Source of the DNA: Pelobacter seleniigenes DSM 18267 | Lineage (GTDB): Bacteria; Desulfobacterota; Desulfuromonadia; Desulfuromonadales; Geopsychrobacteraceae | Direction of reading: 5' to 3' | Assembly: GCF_000711225.1 (NCBI RefSeq) | Contig: NZ_JOMG01000002.1 | Span: 2,430,501 to 2,494,500, forward strand | DNA length: 64,000 bases | Shown here: piece by piece, positions 24,694-33,890 of the stretch | Layout: every line of letters starts with the position of its first letter | How positions within the stretch are numbered: the stretch's first letter is position 1 | The notes under the pieces: generated by a model | Seen by the model: the letters and a program-made list of their open reading frames with translations, nothing else | What the model was told of the DNA's origin: nothing | Databases searched by the model: none | Translations under genes and position numbers: made by a program

Positions 24694-26001
24694 TTACACC
24701 GGCTGGTTGCGCAGCGCTTTGAGTTTGCGATAGAGCAGCGGCAGCGGGGTCCAGCCAGCGATAAAGGTCAACTGTCGCAACACCAGCAGGGGCATCGCCT
24801 TGCTCCGCCGTGGACGGGAAGCGTCTTGAGGACGGCCGGAAAAAGTCCGTTCCCGGGTGACGGCGGCGGCCACATTTTTGCGGATGCGGGCCTTCAGGCG
24901 CAGGCGATTCCAATAGGTGAGCGGTCCTTTGGCCACCGCCGCTTTGCCTGCGCTGGTCAACTCCGGTTCGAAGAGCAGATCCAACACATGGCTGGACCGG
25001 GTCCGGGCAGCAAATACCTGGGTACAGCTGGCGCAATAACTGACCAGATGCCCGGTCTGCAATTGCTGGCAATGTTTGTCCTGCCAGGCCGCGGAGCGCT
25101 CCGGGTAGCGGTAGCTGACCGCGCCGCCGGCACCGCAGCAGAGGGTGGTTTTGCCACTCTGTGCGGGTTCAGACAGTTGCAGCCCCTTTTTGCCAAGCAG
25201 GGCGCGCACTGCGCTCTGGCTGCTGCGATTGAAGCGGGCGACGCAGGGATCATGGATATCGACCGTGCCGGTGATTGAAGGCGCGGCCGGCAACGGGAGT
25301 TCGTTGAGCAGTTCGTAAACCATCCGGGTGGTCAGTTCCGGGGCGTAGGTTGAAAAGACCCGCTCGCAGCTGGGGCAGGCCACCAGAACCTGGTTGATCC
25401 CCTGGTGGAGCAGGTAAGTCTTCAGTTCCCCGAACATGGCCGAGAAATAGTCCTCATCGCCAAGGTCATGGGACGGTTTGGTACAGCAGTCCAGGACGAT
25501 GCCGATAGTGGGGATTGTTTGGCGGAGATGGGCGAAGGTTTTCCAGGTCGTTTCCGGTCGCGACCCGGCCAGGGAACAGCCTGGGAAGAAGATCGTCTCG
25601 CAGTCCTGGGGCAGGGCATGCCAACTGAAGCGCTGCGAGGTGCCGAGCCGTTCGTAACGTCTGAGCCCTTTGTATTCCGGGTGCTCGGCCCGGCCTTGGC
25701 GGAACTCGGCCCGGCGCAACGCCAGAAACAGCCCGGCCGGATCAACCTGATGCGGACAGAGCGCGGTGCACAGTCCGCACAGATGACAGGCAAAGGGATC
25801 GGTACAGTTGCTTCCCTGCTGAAGTAGATAGTTGCGGGCCAGCTGCTGCGGGGTGCCATGTTTTTGCAGGAAACCACACTGGCGCACACAGAGGCCGCAA
25901 CCGGTACAGTTTACCGACACCTCGGTCAGCCGAAGGTGCAAGGCCTTTGGGAACGGCTGTTCGTCTGTTTGCACCGGGATTGCTGGTTGTCCTGAGTTCA
26001 T
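24694..26001 (-). CDS. CCG-domain iron-sulfur protein (GlpC/HdrD/LutA type)
   Basis: 435 residues. Two N-terminal 4Fe-4S sites read CTGCGLCVRQC and CHLCGLCTALCP. Two cysteine-rich CCG domains follow: FFPGCSLAG...LDCCTKP...ACPSCERVF and HDPCVARF...LCCGAGGAV...CASCTQVF. This is the heterodisulfide-reductase subunit B/D, GlpC and LutA architecture, which handles thiols/disulfides or passes electrons to a membrane pool. A basic C-terminal tail may bind the membrane. ATG 26001 is preferred; the track upstream (39 codons) looks unconserved. The FAD partner expected for a GlpC- or LutA-like complex is absent. It lies 24 bp upstream of the MauE gene. Confidence 0.85.
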   Translation of the reverse strand: MNSGQPAIPVQTDEQPFPKALHLRLTEVSVNCTGCGLCVRQCGFLQKHGTPQQLARNYLLQQGSNCTDPFACHLCGLCTALCPHQVDPAGLFLALRRAEFRQGRAEHPEYKGLRRYERLGTSQRFSWHALPQDCETIFFPGCSLAGSRPETTWKTFAHLRQTIPTIGIVLDCCTKPSHDLGDEDYFSAMFGELKTYLLHQGINQVLVACPSCERVFSTYAPELTTRMVYELLNELPLPAAPSITGTVDIHDPCVARFNRSSQSAVRALLGKKGLQLSEPAQSGKTTLCCGAGGAVSYRYPERSAAWQDKHCQQLQTGHLVSYCASCTQVFAARTRSSHVLDLLFEPELTSAGKAAVAKGPLTYWNRLRLKARIRKNVAAAVTRERTFSGRPQDASRPRRSKAMPLLVLRQLTFIAGWTPLPLLYRKLKALRNQPV

Positions 26002-26109
26002 GGTTGAGCTTGTGCCCCTCACTTGATTGAACCTGTCGGGCTGTTGAAAAACGTTGTACCGAGCCCATGGCCGGACTTTTTTAACAACCTGCGATAGTAA
26101 ACTGAAAAT

Positions 26110-26149
26110 CTGCCCCACAAGCGTCCAGGCGGAACGCGTTGTGGGGCAG
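26110..26149 (-). terminator. Terminator after the second rhodanese gene
   Basis: CTGCCCCACAA (26110-26120) pairs with TTGTGGGGCAG (26139-26149), and an inner GCG/CGC extends the stem. On the minus strand it is followed by ATTTTCAGTTT. It lies between the rhodanese at 26178 and the CCG gene, so it may attenuate rather than end the transcript. Confidence 0.65.
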
Positions 26150-26177
26150 AAGGTTGCTGCTTGCAGTGGCGCCGCTG

Positions 26178-26603
26178 CTATTGGGCCGGAGCCAGCAACT
26201 CCGGAAATGGCCAGCCGCCTTGCCCTTTGCTGAGGATGAAGAGCCGGTTTTCCGGAATCCCGGATTCGACCAGGTAATCGTACGCCCGCTTTGCGCCGCC
26301 GGCACCGCGCGGGCAGATGATAACCGCGCTGTCCTGATTGTTTTTCAGAGTGGCGACAGAGACATCCAGCTTGGCACGATCGGCTGCTGATTTGACTGGA
26401 TAGGCGTAGGTGGCGACAGCGCCTTGAATATGGTGCTGCGTGAATTCATCTTTGACCTGAATATCGATCAGGGACATGGCGGATTGTGCGGCCAGGTTCT
26501 GTTTGACCTGCTCCGGGGAAATATAGTTGTAAGCAAAGGCCCCGGCGGGAAGTGTTACGCAGAGAACCAGCAGGACGAAAAAACAAGAAACGGTTTTGTT
26601 CAT
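26178..26603 (-). CDS. Small exported rhodanese-like protein
   Basis: 141 residues with a signal peptide (CFFVLLVLCVTLPAGAFA). The rhodanese fold is read from SLIDIQVKDEFTQHHIQGAVATYAYP and the active loop ICPRGAGGAKRAYDYLVESG, which keeps a Cys followed by a short glycine-rich loop. It is the first minus-strand gene of the sulfur/redox cluster and is transcribed divergently from the LysR gene, a likely regulator. It is separated from the CCG gene by ~175 bp containing a strong hairpin, so it may be made in larger amounts than the genes behind it. Confidence 0.82.
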   Translation of the reverse strand: MNKTVSCFFVLLVLCVTLPAGAFAYNYISPEQVKQNLAAQSAMSLIDIQVKDEFTQHHIQGAVATYAYPVKSAADRAKLDVSVATLKNNQDSAVIICPRGAGGAKRAYDYLVESGIPENRLFILSKGQGGWPFPELLAPAQ

Positions 26604-26682
26604 AAAAAAGCCTTAAAATTGGGAAAGAAATACCAGCTGAAAATACGGACTCGGTTGATCTTAAGTTATCAGAATTAAGTGA

Positions 26683-26711
26683 TTGACAAGGACAAGTCAA
26701 ATGGATAATTT
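26683..26711 (+). promoter_or_regulatory. Promoter and inverted repeats in the LysR/rhodanese divergent region
   Basis: TTGACA (26683-26688) is followed after 17 bp by TAATTT (26706-26711), a fair sigma-70 promoter for the LysR gene. The -35 is part of TTGAC-N8-GTCAA (26683-26700), and just upstream is CTTAA-N10-TTAAG (26660-26679). Paired repeats of this kind fit LysR-type binding sites controlling both directions. Confidence 0.5.
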
Positions 26712-26756
26712 TAATAAAATCAATGACACCTATTTGTAAATTCGATGGAGGGTTTT

Positions 26757-27680
26757 ATGACCTTACGCCAGCTCGAACTCTTGATCGCGGTAGCCGAAAC
26801 AGCCAGTTTTTCGCGCGGAGCGGAATTAATGACCCTGACTCAGTCAACCGTGAGTCAGCATATCGCCGCTTTGGAAAGAGAATTGAACACCCGTTTGCTT
26901 GATCGGACCAGCAAGGGGATCTATCTGACCGCCGGTGGGGAGGTGTTTCTCCAGCATGCCCGGCGGGTGCTGGCGGAACTTGACGTCCTGAAGCAGGCGA
27001 TGGCCGGGTTTCATGGTTTGGAAAACGCCCACCTGACCATAGGAGCCAGTAATATCCCGGCCAATTACCTGGTTCCCAGGTTGTTACCGTTGCTCAATCA
27101 GCAGTACCCGGGGATTACCGTGAATATGAAGATCGGCGACAGCCGGGATATGCTCAGCGAGCTGCACAATGGCAAAATTGAACTGGCCATTGTCGGCGCT
27201 CGTTTTGATGAAGAGAACTTTTCCTATCAACCGATCCTCAAAGATCGCCTGACCCTGATCGTCGGCCCGGATCATCCGCTGCGGGACAAACAGAAAATCA
27301 GCATCAAGGAACTGGTCCGGCAGCCGTTGATCCTGCGTGAAGACGGGTCGGGAACCTATCAAACCCTGCTGAAAGCCTTTGCCGGCGCCGGAATCGACGC
27401 CTCTTCATTGCATGTGGTGGCCCGACTCGGCAGCAATGAAGCGGTTCGCCAGGCCGTGTCCGCCGGTTTCGGCTGTGCTTTTGTTTCCGATTTGTCCGTC
27501 CGCAGCAATCTGCAACATGGAGAATTGTTCAAGGTAGATGTTCGTGATCTGGTCATTGAGCGAAACATCTGGCTGGTCCGGCTGCTGGAACGGACTCCTT
27601 CACCTGCTTCCCTGGCCGTATCCGAACTGTTGCTGCAGATGACGGGAGCGCTCGGAACTCCCCAGGCGGCCGTAAATTAA
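26757..27680 (+). CDS. LysR-family transcriptional regulator
   Basis: 307 residues. The N-terminal winged helix-turn-helix is plain: LRQLELLIAVAETASFSRGA...TQSTVSQHIAALERELNTRLLDRT. An effector domain of the CysB/CysL type follows (LTIGASNIPANYLVPRLLP). ATG 26757 is chosen because GGAGGG sits immediately upstream; the ATG at 26745 contains that ribosome site and is unlikely to be used. It is divergent from the rhodanese cluster and 10 bp upstream of an MFS gene on its own strand, so it may govern both. CysB-like relatives often answer to sulfur metabolites, which suits the neighbours but is inference. Confidence 0.92.
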   Translation: MTLRQLELLIAVAETASFSRGAELMTLTQSTVSQHIAALERELNTRLLDRTSKGIYLTAGGEVFLQHARRVLAELDVLKQAMAGFHGLENAHLTIGASNIPANYLVPRLLPLLNQQYPGITVNMKIGDSRDMLSELHNGKIELAIVGARFDEENFSYQPILKDRLTLIVGPDHPLRDKQKISIKELVRQPLILREDGSGTYQTLLKAFAGAGIDASSLHVVARLGSNEAVRQAVSAGFGCAFVSDLSVRSNLQHGELFKVDVRDLVIERNIWLVRLLERTPSPASLAVSELLLQMTGALGTPQAAVN

Positions 27681-27690
27681 GATCCTGAAC

Positions 27691-28908
27691 ATGTCCACTT
27701 CCGATAAATCCTGGCAGCGCCCCGAGGTCCTGTTGTATGTGATGGCGTTTGCCGTGCCTTTAAGCTTTGCCGCATGGCAGGCGCTGCTGAACAATTTTGC
27801 TGTCGAACAGGCCGCTTTTACCGGCCGGGAGATCGGCATCCTGCAGTCGCTGCGGGAGATTCCCGGGTTTCTGGCTTTCGCCGTGGTCTATGTGCTGTTG
27901 CTGCTGAGTGAACAGCGCCTGGCGCTTCTCGCCCTCGGGCTGCTCGGGATCGGTACGGCCTTGACCGGTTTTTTCCCCAGCGTGATCGGGTTGTACCTGA
28001 CGACATTGGTGATGTCGACGGGATATCATTATTACGAAACCATGCAGACCTCGCTGACCCAGCAATGGATTCCCAAGGCGCAGGCCGCCGAAACCTTCGG
28101 GCGGATCATCGCGGTCAGTTCCCTGGCCGGGATTCTGGCCTTCGCCCTGATCTGGGCCGGGTCGAACCTGTTGCGGATTGACTACCTCTGGCTGTATTTG
28201 CTGTTCGGCGGGGTGACCCTGCTGTTTGCACTGGTTGCCGGGGTGCTGTTTCCGCGGTTTCCGCAACATACGGTGCAGCACAAAAAGATGGTGGTGCGCA
28301 GTCGTTACTCCCTCTACTATGCGCTGGTTTTCATGTCCGGAGCACGGCGGCAGATTTTTACTGTCTTTGCCGGGTTCCTGATGGTGGAAAAATTTTCCTA
28401 TTCCGTCAGCGATATCTCACTGCTGTTCCTGTTCAACGGAATTTTAAATGTTTTATTTGCACGGCGGATCGGCCGCATGATCGCCCGGTTCGGGGAGCGG
28501 AATACCCTGATCTTTGAATACAGCGGGCTGATCCTGGTGTTTTGCGGTTATGCTCTGGTCAAAAGCGCCTGGCTCGCTGCCGCCCTCTACGTTGTCGACC
28601 ATCTGTTCTTCGCCCTGGCCATCAGCATCAAGACCTATTTTCAGAAAATCGCCGCGGCCGAAGATATTTCCGCCACCGCCGGGGTCAGCTTTACCATCAA
28701 TCATATTGCCGCCGTGGGTATTCCGGCTTTGTTCGGACTGATCTGGCTGACCTCCCCGGCCCTGGTGTTTTACATTGGTGCGGGGATGTCCCTGGTGTCC
28801 CTGCTGCTGTCCTTGCTGGTTCCCCGCCATCCGCAGCCGGGGCAGGAGACCCGCCTGCAGAAACCGGCCGCGTCGGTTGCCCCGGAACCCGGTCGCCTGC
28901 CGGTCTGA
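27691..28908 (+). CDS. MFS transporter
   Basis: 405 residues with about 12 hydrophobic segments in two halves joined by a polar loop (FPRFPQHTVQHKKMVVRSRY, about 190-210). Small helix-packing motifs and ARRIGRMIARFGERN between helices 8 and 9 resemble the MFS cytoplasmic loop signature. It follows the LysR gene by 10 bp and is probably cotranscribed. The substrate cannot be predicted; an exporter of a sulfur compound would match the neighbourhood. Confidence 0.82.
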   Translation: MSTSDKSWQRPEVLLYVMAFAVPLSFAAWQALLNNFAVEQAAFTGREIGILQSLREIPGFLAFAVVYVLLLLSEQRLALLALGLLGIGTALTGFFPSVIGLYLTTLVMSTGYHYYETMQTSLTQQWIPKAQAAETFGRIIAVSSLAGILAFALIWAGSNLLRIDYLWLYLLFGGVTLLFALVAGVLFPRFPQHTVQHKKMVVRSRYSLYYALVFMSGARRQIFTVFAGFLMVEKFSYSVSDISLLFLFNGILNVLFARRIGRMIARFGERNTLIFEYSGLILVFCGYALVKSAWLAAALYVVDHLFFALAISIKTYFQKIAAAEDISATAGVSFTINHIAAVGIPALFGLIWLTSPALVFYIGAGMSLVSLLLSLLVPRHPQPGQETRLQKPAASVAPEPGRLPV

Positions 28909-28943
28909 ACCTCGTCGTTAAGGGGGCGCAGCCGGGGACGCTC

Positions 28944-30221
28944 TTACGGTAAGGAAAAGTCCACTTGCTGAGTCTGCTCGCCGAGGTGGACGCTGGAGAC
29001 GGCCGGAGCCGCTTCGGCGATGACTTCGCCGCGGCGGATGACGGCCAGCCGTGGGCCGCGCAGCCGGATCGCCTCAATGGGATCCCGTCCTTGCAAGACC
29101 ACCATGTCCGCAGAGTTTCCTTCCTTGATTCCATACCCGTTTAATCCCATGGTTTGCGCCGGACGGCTGGTCACCGCAGCGAACAGCTCGTTCATCTCGG
29201 CAATGCCGCTCATGTGCAGAGCATGGATGCCCATATGGGCGACCTCCAGCATGTCGTGACTGCCGAGGGGATACCAGGGATCGACCACGTCGTCATGGCC
29301 GAGGCAGACGTTGATCCCTTGCGCCAGCAGTTCCTTGACCCGGGTCAGGCCGCGGCGTTTCGGGTAGGTGTCCTGGCGGCCCTGCAGCACCATGTTGACC
29401 AGCGGATTGCAGACCGCGTGCAGCTCGGCCTCCGCCAGCAGTGGCAGCAGCTTGGTGACATAGTAATTGTCCATGGAGTGCATGGAGGTCAGGTGCGAGC
29501 CGGTGACCCGTCCGTGCAGTCCGCAGCGGCAGGTTTCCGCGGCCAGGGTCTCGATATGCCGGGACAGGGGATCATCCGATTCGTCGCAGTGCATGTCGAC
29601 CTGCAGGCCGCGCTGGGCGGCCAGTTCGCAAAGCTGACGAATGGACTCAGCGCCCTCGGCCATGGTCCGTTCGAAATGGGGAATCCCGCCGATCACATCG
29701 ACCCCCAGGTCCAGTGCACGCTTGAGCTGGGCCGTGGCCTTGGGATCGCGCAGATAGCCGTCCTGGGGAAAGGCCACCAGCTGCAGGTCGACATAGGGTT
29801 TCATCTGTTCCCTGACCTCAAGGAGAACCTGGACCGCCATCAGCTCTGGGTCGCAGACATCGACATGGGTGCGTATGGCCAGGGTGCCGCGGGCGATGGA
29901 CCAGGAGAGCAGCTTGAGGGCGCGTTCCTTGAGTTTGTCGGCGCTCTGCAAGGGTTTTAGATCGCTCCACAGGGCAATCCCTTCGAGCAGAGTACCGCTT
30001 TCGTTGCGACGCGGTTGCCCGTGCAGGCAAAGGGTGGCATCCATATGAAAATGGACATCGACAAACGGAGGACTGACCAGCCGCCCGCGGGCATCGATTT
30101 CCCGCTGTGCGGTGGCGGCGATAGTCGGTGCGATGCTGGCGATACGACCGGCCTGACAGGCGATGTCGCAGGGCTGGTTATGGCCAACCAGGTTGGCCTG
30201 GCGGACGATCAGGTCAAACAT
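28944..30221 (-). CDS. codA: Cytosine deaminase (CodA-type amidohydrolase)
   Basis: 425 residues, the length of E. coli CodA (427), and alignable along its whole length. Metal and catalytic motifs: VDVHFHMDAT (H-x-H), the substrate block LVAFPQDG, the Glu in HCDESDDP, SHLTSMHS, and GHDDVVDPWYPLG carrying the late Asp. The near-identical stretch DTYPKRRGLTRVKELL is a strong marker. It hydrolyses cytosine to uracil and ammonia; some relatives prefer isoguanine or other pyrimidines or purines. GGAAAGGAAG precedes ATG 30221. It is the last gene of an operon encoding a BMP-type ABC importer, so imported nucleobases are probably its substrate. Confidence 0.93.
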   Translation of the reverse strand: MFDLIVRQANLVGHNQPCDIACQAGRIASIAPTIAATAQREIDARGRLVSPPFVDVHFHMDATLCLHGQPRRNESGTLLEGIALWSDLKPLQSADKLKERALKLLSWSIARGTLAIRTHVDVCDPELMAVQVLLEVREQMKPYVDLQLVAFPQDGYLRDPKATAQLKRALDLGVDVIGGIPHFERTMAEGAESIRQLCELAAQRGLQVDMHCDESDDPLSRHIETLAAETCRCGLHGRVTGSHLTSMHSMDNYYVTKLLPLLAEAELHAVCNPLVNMVLQGRQDTYPKRRGLTRVKELLAQGINVCLGHDDVVDPWYPLGSHDMLEVAHMGIHALHMSGIAEMNELFAAVTSRPAQTMGLNGYGIKEGNSADMVVLQGRDPIEAIRLRGPRLAVIRRGEVIAEAAPAVSSVHLGEQTQQVDFSLP

Positions 30222-30258
30222 GTCTTGGCTTCCTTTCCAATTTCAGCAGGGGCCATGT

Positions 30259-31203
30259 TCAGCGTTCGCCGCGGCGGAAGGGGATCAGCAGAGCCTTGGG
30301 ATAGGCGGCCCGTCGCGACATGATGATCAGGGCCAGAATACTCATCACATAGGGCGCCATCAAGTAAAACTGATAAGGGATGGCAGTGGTGGCCTGCTGC
30401 TGAACCCGCATCTGCAGGGCATCGAAGGTTGCGAAGAGCAGGGCGCCAAGCAGCGCCTTGGCCGGTTGCCAGGAGGCGAACACCACCAGGGCGATGCAGA
30501 TCCAGCCGCGACCATTAACCATGCCGATGTAGAAGGCATCGAAAGCGGACAGGGTCAGAAAGGTGCCGCCAACCGCCATCAGGGCACTGCCCGCTACCAC
30601 CGCGCCGGTGCGCAGCAAGTGGACATTGATCCCTTGCGCTTCCGCGGCCAGCGGGTTTTCACCGACCATGCGCACGGCCAGGCCAAGGGGGGTGCGGTAG
30701 AGCAGGTAGCTGACCAGAATCACCACCAGCAGGGCCAGCCAGGTCAGCGGCGACTGTACGAACAGAGCCTCGCCGACGACCGGCAGCTTGGCCAGTCCGG
30801 GGATCCCCCAGGAGGCAAAGGGGGTAATCTTGGGGGGCGTGGTGACATCGGGCAGCATCATCCGGAAGACGAAGTAGCAGAGGGACGACGTCAGCATGGT
30901 GATGCCGAGGCCGGAGACGTGCTGAGACAGACCCAGATAAACGGTCAGCACACTGTGCAACAGGCCGAACAAAGCCCCCACCAGGGCCGCGAACAGCACC
31001 CCGCCCCATAGGCTGCCACCCTGGAAAACCCACATCCAGCCAGCCATGGAGCCGATGGTCATGATCCCCTCGATGCCAAGGTTCAGGACTCCCGAGCGTT
31101 CGCAGATCAGTTCGCCAAGGGTGCCGAAAATCAGCGGTGTGGCCATGCGTAGCGTGGCTGCCCAGAAACCGGCGGCCAGGATCATATCAGCAAAATCGAA
31201 CAT
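30259..31203 (-). CDS. Nucleoside/nucleobase ABC transporter permease 2
   Basis: 314 residues, about 8-9 membrane helices, of the BPD_transp_2 family. Markers: GTLGELICERSGVLNLGIEGIM near the N-terminus and AVRMVGENPLAAEAQGINV (the permease coupling loop). This is the second permease of BMP-type (NupOPQ/BmpDEFG) importers. It starts 4 bp after the first permease stop. Confidence 0.9.
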   Translation of the reverse strand: MFDFADMILAAGFWAATLRMATPLIFGTLGELICERSGVLNLGIEGIMTIGSMAGWMWVFQGGSLWGGVLFAALVGALFGLLHSVLTVYLGLSQHVSGLGITMLTSSLCYFVFRMMLPDVTTPPKITPFASWGIPGLAKLPVVGEALFVQSPLTWLALLVVILVSYLLYRTPLGLAVRMVGENPLAAEAQGINVHLLRTGAVVAGSALMAVGGTFLTLSAFDAFYIGMVNGRGWICIALVVFASWQPAKALLGALLFATFDALQMRVQQQATTAIPYQFYLMAPYVMSILALIIMSRRAAYPKALLIPFRRGER

Positions 31204-31206
31204 CGG

Positions 31207-32256
31207 TTATTTCCAGCGGATGCGGTAACGGGTCAACAGCATGCTGACCAGGACGGTGATCAGGGCGGTGGCGGTAATGACATCGGCAATGTAGTTGGAG
31301 ACGCCCAGCGCCCGGCTCATGGAATCGGCGCCGTTATAGACCACGGCGATGAAGAAGGCCGACAGGACCACGCCCAGCGGGTTGAGGCCGGCAAGCATGG
31401 CAACCACGATCCCGGTGTAGCCGAAGCCCGGCGACAGATCGAGGGTCAGGTAGCCCTTCAGCCCGCAGAGCTCGCAAACTCCGGCAATCCCGGCCAGGCC
31501 GCCGCTGATCAGGGCGGTGCGGATAACGGTGCGGTTCACGGGGATCCCGAAAAAATCAGCGGCCTTCTGATTGGCGCCCACCGCCCGAATCTCGTAACCC
31601 CAGATGCTGAAACGCATCAGTGCCCAGGTGCCGACGGCCGCCAGGAGTGAAATCAGCAGACCGGCATGCAGCCTGGTTTTGGCCAGCAGCAGCGGCAGCA
31701 GGCCATTCTCGACGATCGGTGCCGCCTGCGGCCAGCCCATGGCCATGGGATCTTTCCAGGGGCCGAACAGCAGGTAATTGACAAACAGCAGGACAATGAA
31801 GTTGAGCAGCAACGTGGTGACGACTTCATCAACCTTGAGATGGGTTTTGAGCAGGGTCGGCACCAGCAGCAGCAGACCGCCGGCCAGGGCTCCGGCCAGC
31901 ATCATGGTTGGTATCAACAGGTAAGGCGGCCAGTCGAGGGTGCCTGTACCGAGCAGGGTGGCGGCGCAGGCCCCGGCGTAGAACTGCCCTTCGGCGCCGA
32001 TATTCCAGAGCTTGGCGCGGAACGCGACTGCGGCGGCCAGGCCGGTCAGAATCAGCGGGGTGGCCCGGGTCAGGGTTTCACTGATGGCGAAGCGCGAGCC
32101 GAGGGCTCCTTTGAACAACAGCAGGTAGGCGTCGACAATGGAACTGTCCGCCCAGAGGATCAGGGCCGAGCACAGGGCCATTGCGGCGATAACTGCGGCC
32201 AGCGGGGCGCAGACGGCCAGCGGCAGGGAAATTTTGCTACGTGGTTCGAGGTACAT
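31207..32256 (-). CDS. Nucleoside/nucleobase ABC transporter permease 1
   Basis: 349 residues, BPD_transp_2 family, with ATPLILTGLAAAVAFRAKLWNIGAEGQ typical of the first permease and coupling loop EIRAVGANQKAADFFGIPV. It has about ten hydrophobic segments. AAAAGGGC lies before ATG 32256. It pairs with the following permease to make the membrane channel. Confidence 0.9.
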   Translation of the reverse strand: MYLEPRSKISLPLAVCAPLAAVIAAMALCSALILWADSSIVDAYLLLFKGALGSRFAISETLTRATPLILTGLAAAVAFRAKLWNIGAEGQFYAGACAATLLGTGTLDWPPYLLIPTMMLAGALAGGLLLLVPTLLKTHLKVDEVVTTLLLNFIVLLFVNYLLFGPWKDPMAMGWPQAAPIVENGLLPLLLAKTRLHAGLLISLLAAVGTWALMRFSIWGYEIRAVGANQKAADFFGIPVNRTVIRTALISGGLAGIAGVCELCGLKGYLTLDLSPGFGYTGIVVAMLAGLNPLGVVLSAFFIAVVYNGADSMSRALGVSNYIADVITATALITVLVSMLLTRYRIRWK

Positions 32257-32288
32257 GATGCCCTTTTTTAAGGTGAAATGGTGGCCCT

Positions 32289-33821
32289 TCAGGCGGCCTG
32301 AGCCGCCGAATCAAGCAACTGTCCGCTCATGCGCAGACCGAGTTCCTGCAACGACAGCGCAGCGGTCGGCAGCGCCTGACTCAAATGGCCGTGATAAAGC
32401 ACCTGGATCCGGTCGCTGAGCTGCAGCAGTTCATCGAGGTCTTCGGAGATCAGCAGGACCCCGGCGCCACGTTGGCGGGCGGCGAGGAGCTGGTCGTGAA
32501 CGTAGGCCGCGGCGCCCACATCAAGTCCCCAGGTCGGCTGTTGAGCGAGAATGATATTCGGCTGCTGGGCCAGCACCCGGGCCAGAATGAGTTTCTGCAT
32601 GTTGCCGCCCGACAGCTGCCGGACCGGCGCGTGCAGGCCCTGGCAACGCACGTCGAAAGAACGGATCAATTCAGCGGAACGCTCCCGCATCCGACTGAAC
32701 CGGCGCAGGCCAAAACGGGCAAACGCAGGGTCGCGGTAATGTTCGGCACAGAGGTTTTCGTTGATGGTCATATCGCCGATCAGCCCGGTGCCGTTACGAT
32801 CTTCGACAATCCGGCCGATTCCCTGGCTGATCATCACCGCCGGCGTCGGCTTGAGGTCTGGATTGTCCTGGCAGCTGATCCGTCCTTCGTCCTGCATGAT
32901 CAGGCCGCAGAGCAGCTCGGCGAGCTGCCCCTGGCCGTTGCCGGAAACCCCGGCAATGCCGAGGATTTCACTCTGCCGCAGCTCCAGGTTGATGGCGTCG
33001 AGGAGCCGCTTGTCGTCAGGCCCGTTCACCGTCACCGCGCTGAACCGCAGCAATGGCATGCCGGGTTCCAGTTCGGTTCGTTTGGGCTTGGGGATGGTGC
33101 GGCCGACCATGGCTTCGGCCAGCTCTTCGCGGCTGGTTTGCGCCGTGGTCACCTCTTTGACCACTTTGCCGTGGCGCAATACCGTGACCCGGTCGCTGAT
33201 CGCCATCACTTCACGCAGTTTGTGGGAGATGAAAATAATCGCCAGGCCGCGCTCAATGAGCTTGCGCAGCGTCGCGAACAGGCTGTCCACTTCCGGCGGG
33301 GTCAGGACGGCGGTCGGTTCGTCCATGATCAGGATGCGGGTATCGCGATAGAGGGCCTTGAGGATCTCGACCCGTTGTCGCTCGCCAACGGACAGCTTGC
33401 GAACTTTTGCGTGAGGATCGACGGCCAGCCCGTATTCCGCGGCCAGACTACGGATTTTGGCTTCCGCCGGGCGGGTTTTCGAGCGACCCCGCCAGAGTGA
33501 CTCCGTGCCCAGAATAATATTGTCGAGGACGGTCAGATTGTCGGCCAGCGTAAAATGCTGATGAACCATCCCCACACCTGCGGCGATGGCGGCGCGCGGC
33601 TTGCCGGCCGGAAGTTCCTTGCCGAACACGCTGACGCTGCCCTGGTCGGCCTGATAATGGCCGAAGAGGATATTCATCAGCGTGGTCTTGCCGGCGCCGT
33701 TCTCCCCGAGCAGGGCCAGAACTTCCCCTGGATACAGGGTCAGGCTGATCGCGTCGTTGGCCAGCAGTGTCCCGAAGCTTTTACTGATCCGGTTGAGGTG
33801 CAGGGCAGGTTGATCTGCCAT
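32289..33821 (-). CDS. Nucleoside/nucleobase ABC transporter ATP-binding protein (tandem ABC)
   Basis: 510 residues with two ABC domains, as in sugar and nucleoside importers. Domain 1 is complete: Walker A GENGAGKTT, signature LSVGERQRVEI, Walker B ILIMDEPTAVL. Domain 2 has lost the Walker A lysine (GVSGNGQGQL), keeps LSGGNMQK, and has LAQQPTWGLD in place of the usual D-E-P. The family commonly has one degenerate site. It energises import by the two permeases and the binding protein encoded around it. Confidence 0.93.
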   Translation of the reverse strand: MADQPALHLNRISKSFGTLLANDAISLTLYPGEVLALLGENGAGKTTLMNILFGHYQADQGSVSVFGKELPAGKPRAAIAAGVGMVHQHFTLADNLTVLDNIILGTESLWRGRSKTRPAEAKIRSLAAEYGLAVDPHAKVRKLSVGERQRVEILKALYRDTRILIMDEPTAVLTPPEVDSLFATLRKLIERGLAIIFISHKLREVMAISDRVTVLRHGKVVKEVTTAQTSREELAEAMVGRTIPKPKRTELEPGMPLLRFSAVTVNGPDDKRLLDAINLELRQSEILGIAGVSGNGQGQLAELLCGLIMQDEGRISCQDNPDLKPTPAVMISQGIGRIVEDRNGTGLIGDMTINENLCAEHYRDPAFARFGLRRFSRMRERSAELIRSFDVRCQGLHAPVRQLSGGNMQKLILARVLAQQPNIILAQQPTWGLDVGAAAYVHDQLLAARQRGAGVLLISEDLDELLQLSDRIQVLYHGHLSQALPTAALSLQELGLRMSGQLLDSAAQAA

Positions 33822-33890
33822 GAAAGGGCTCCCGTTGTCTGCCTGTGTTTAAAAACGAGGGGCAGGGCAGGGCCTGCCCCTCGGACTGCA

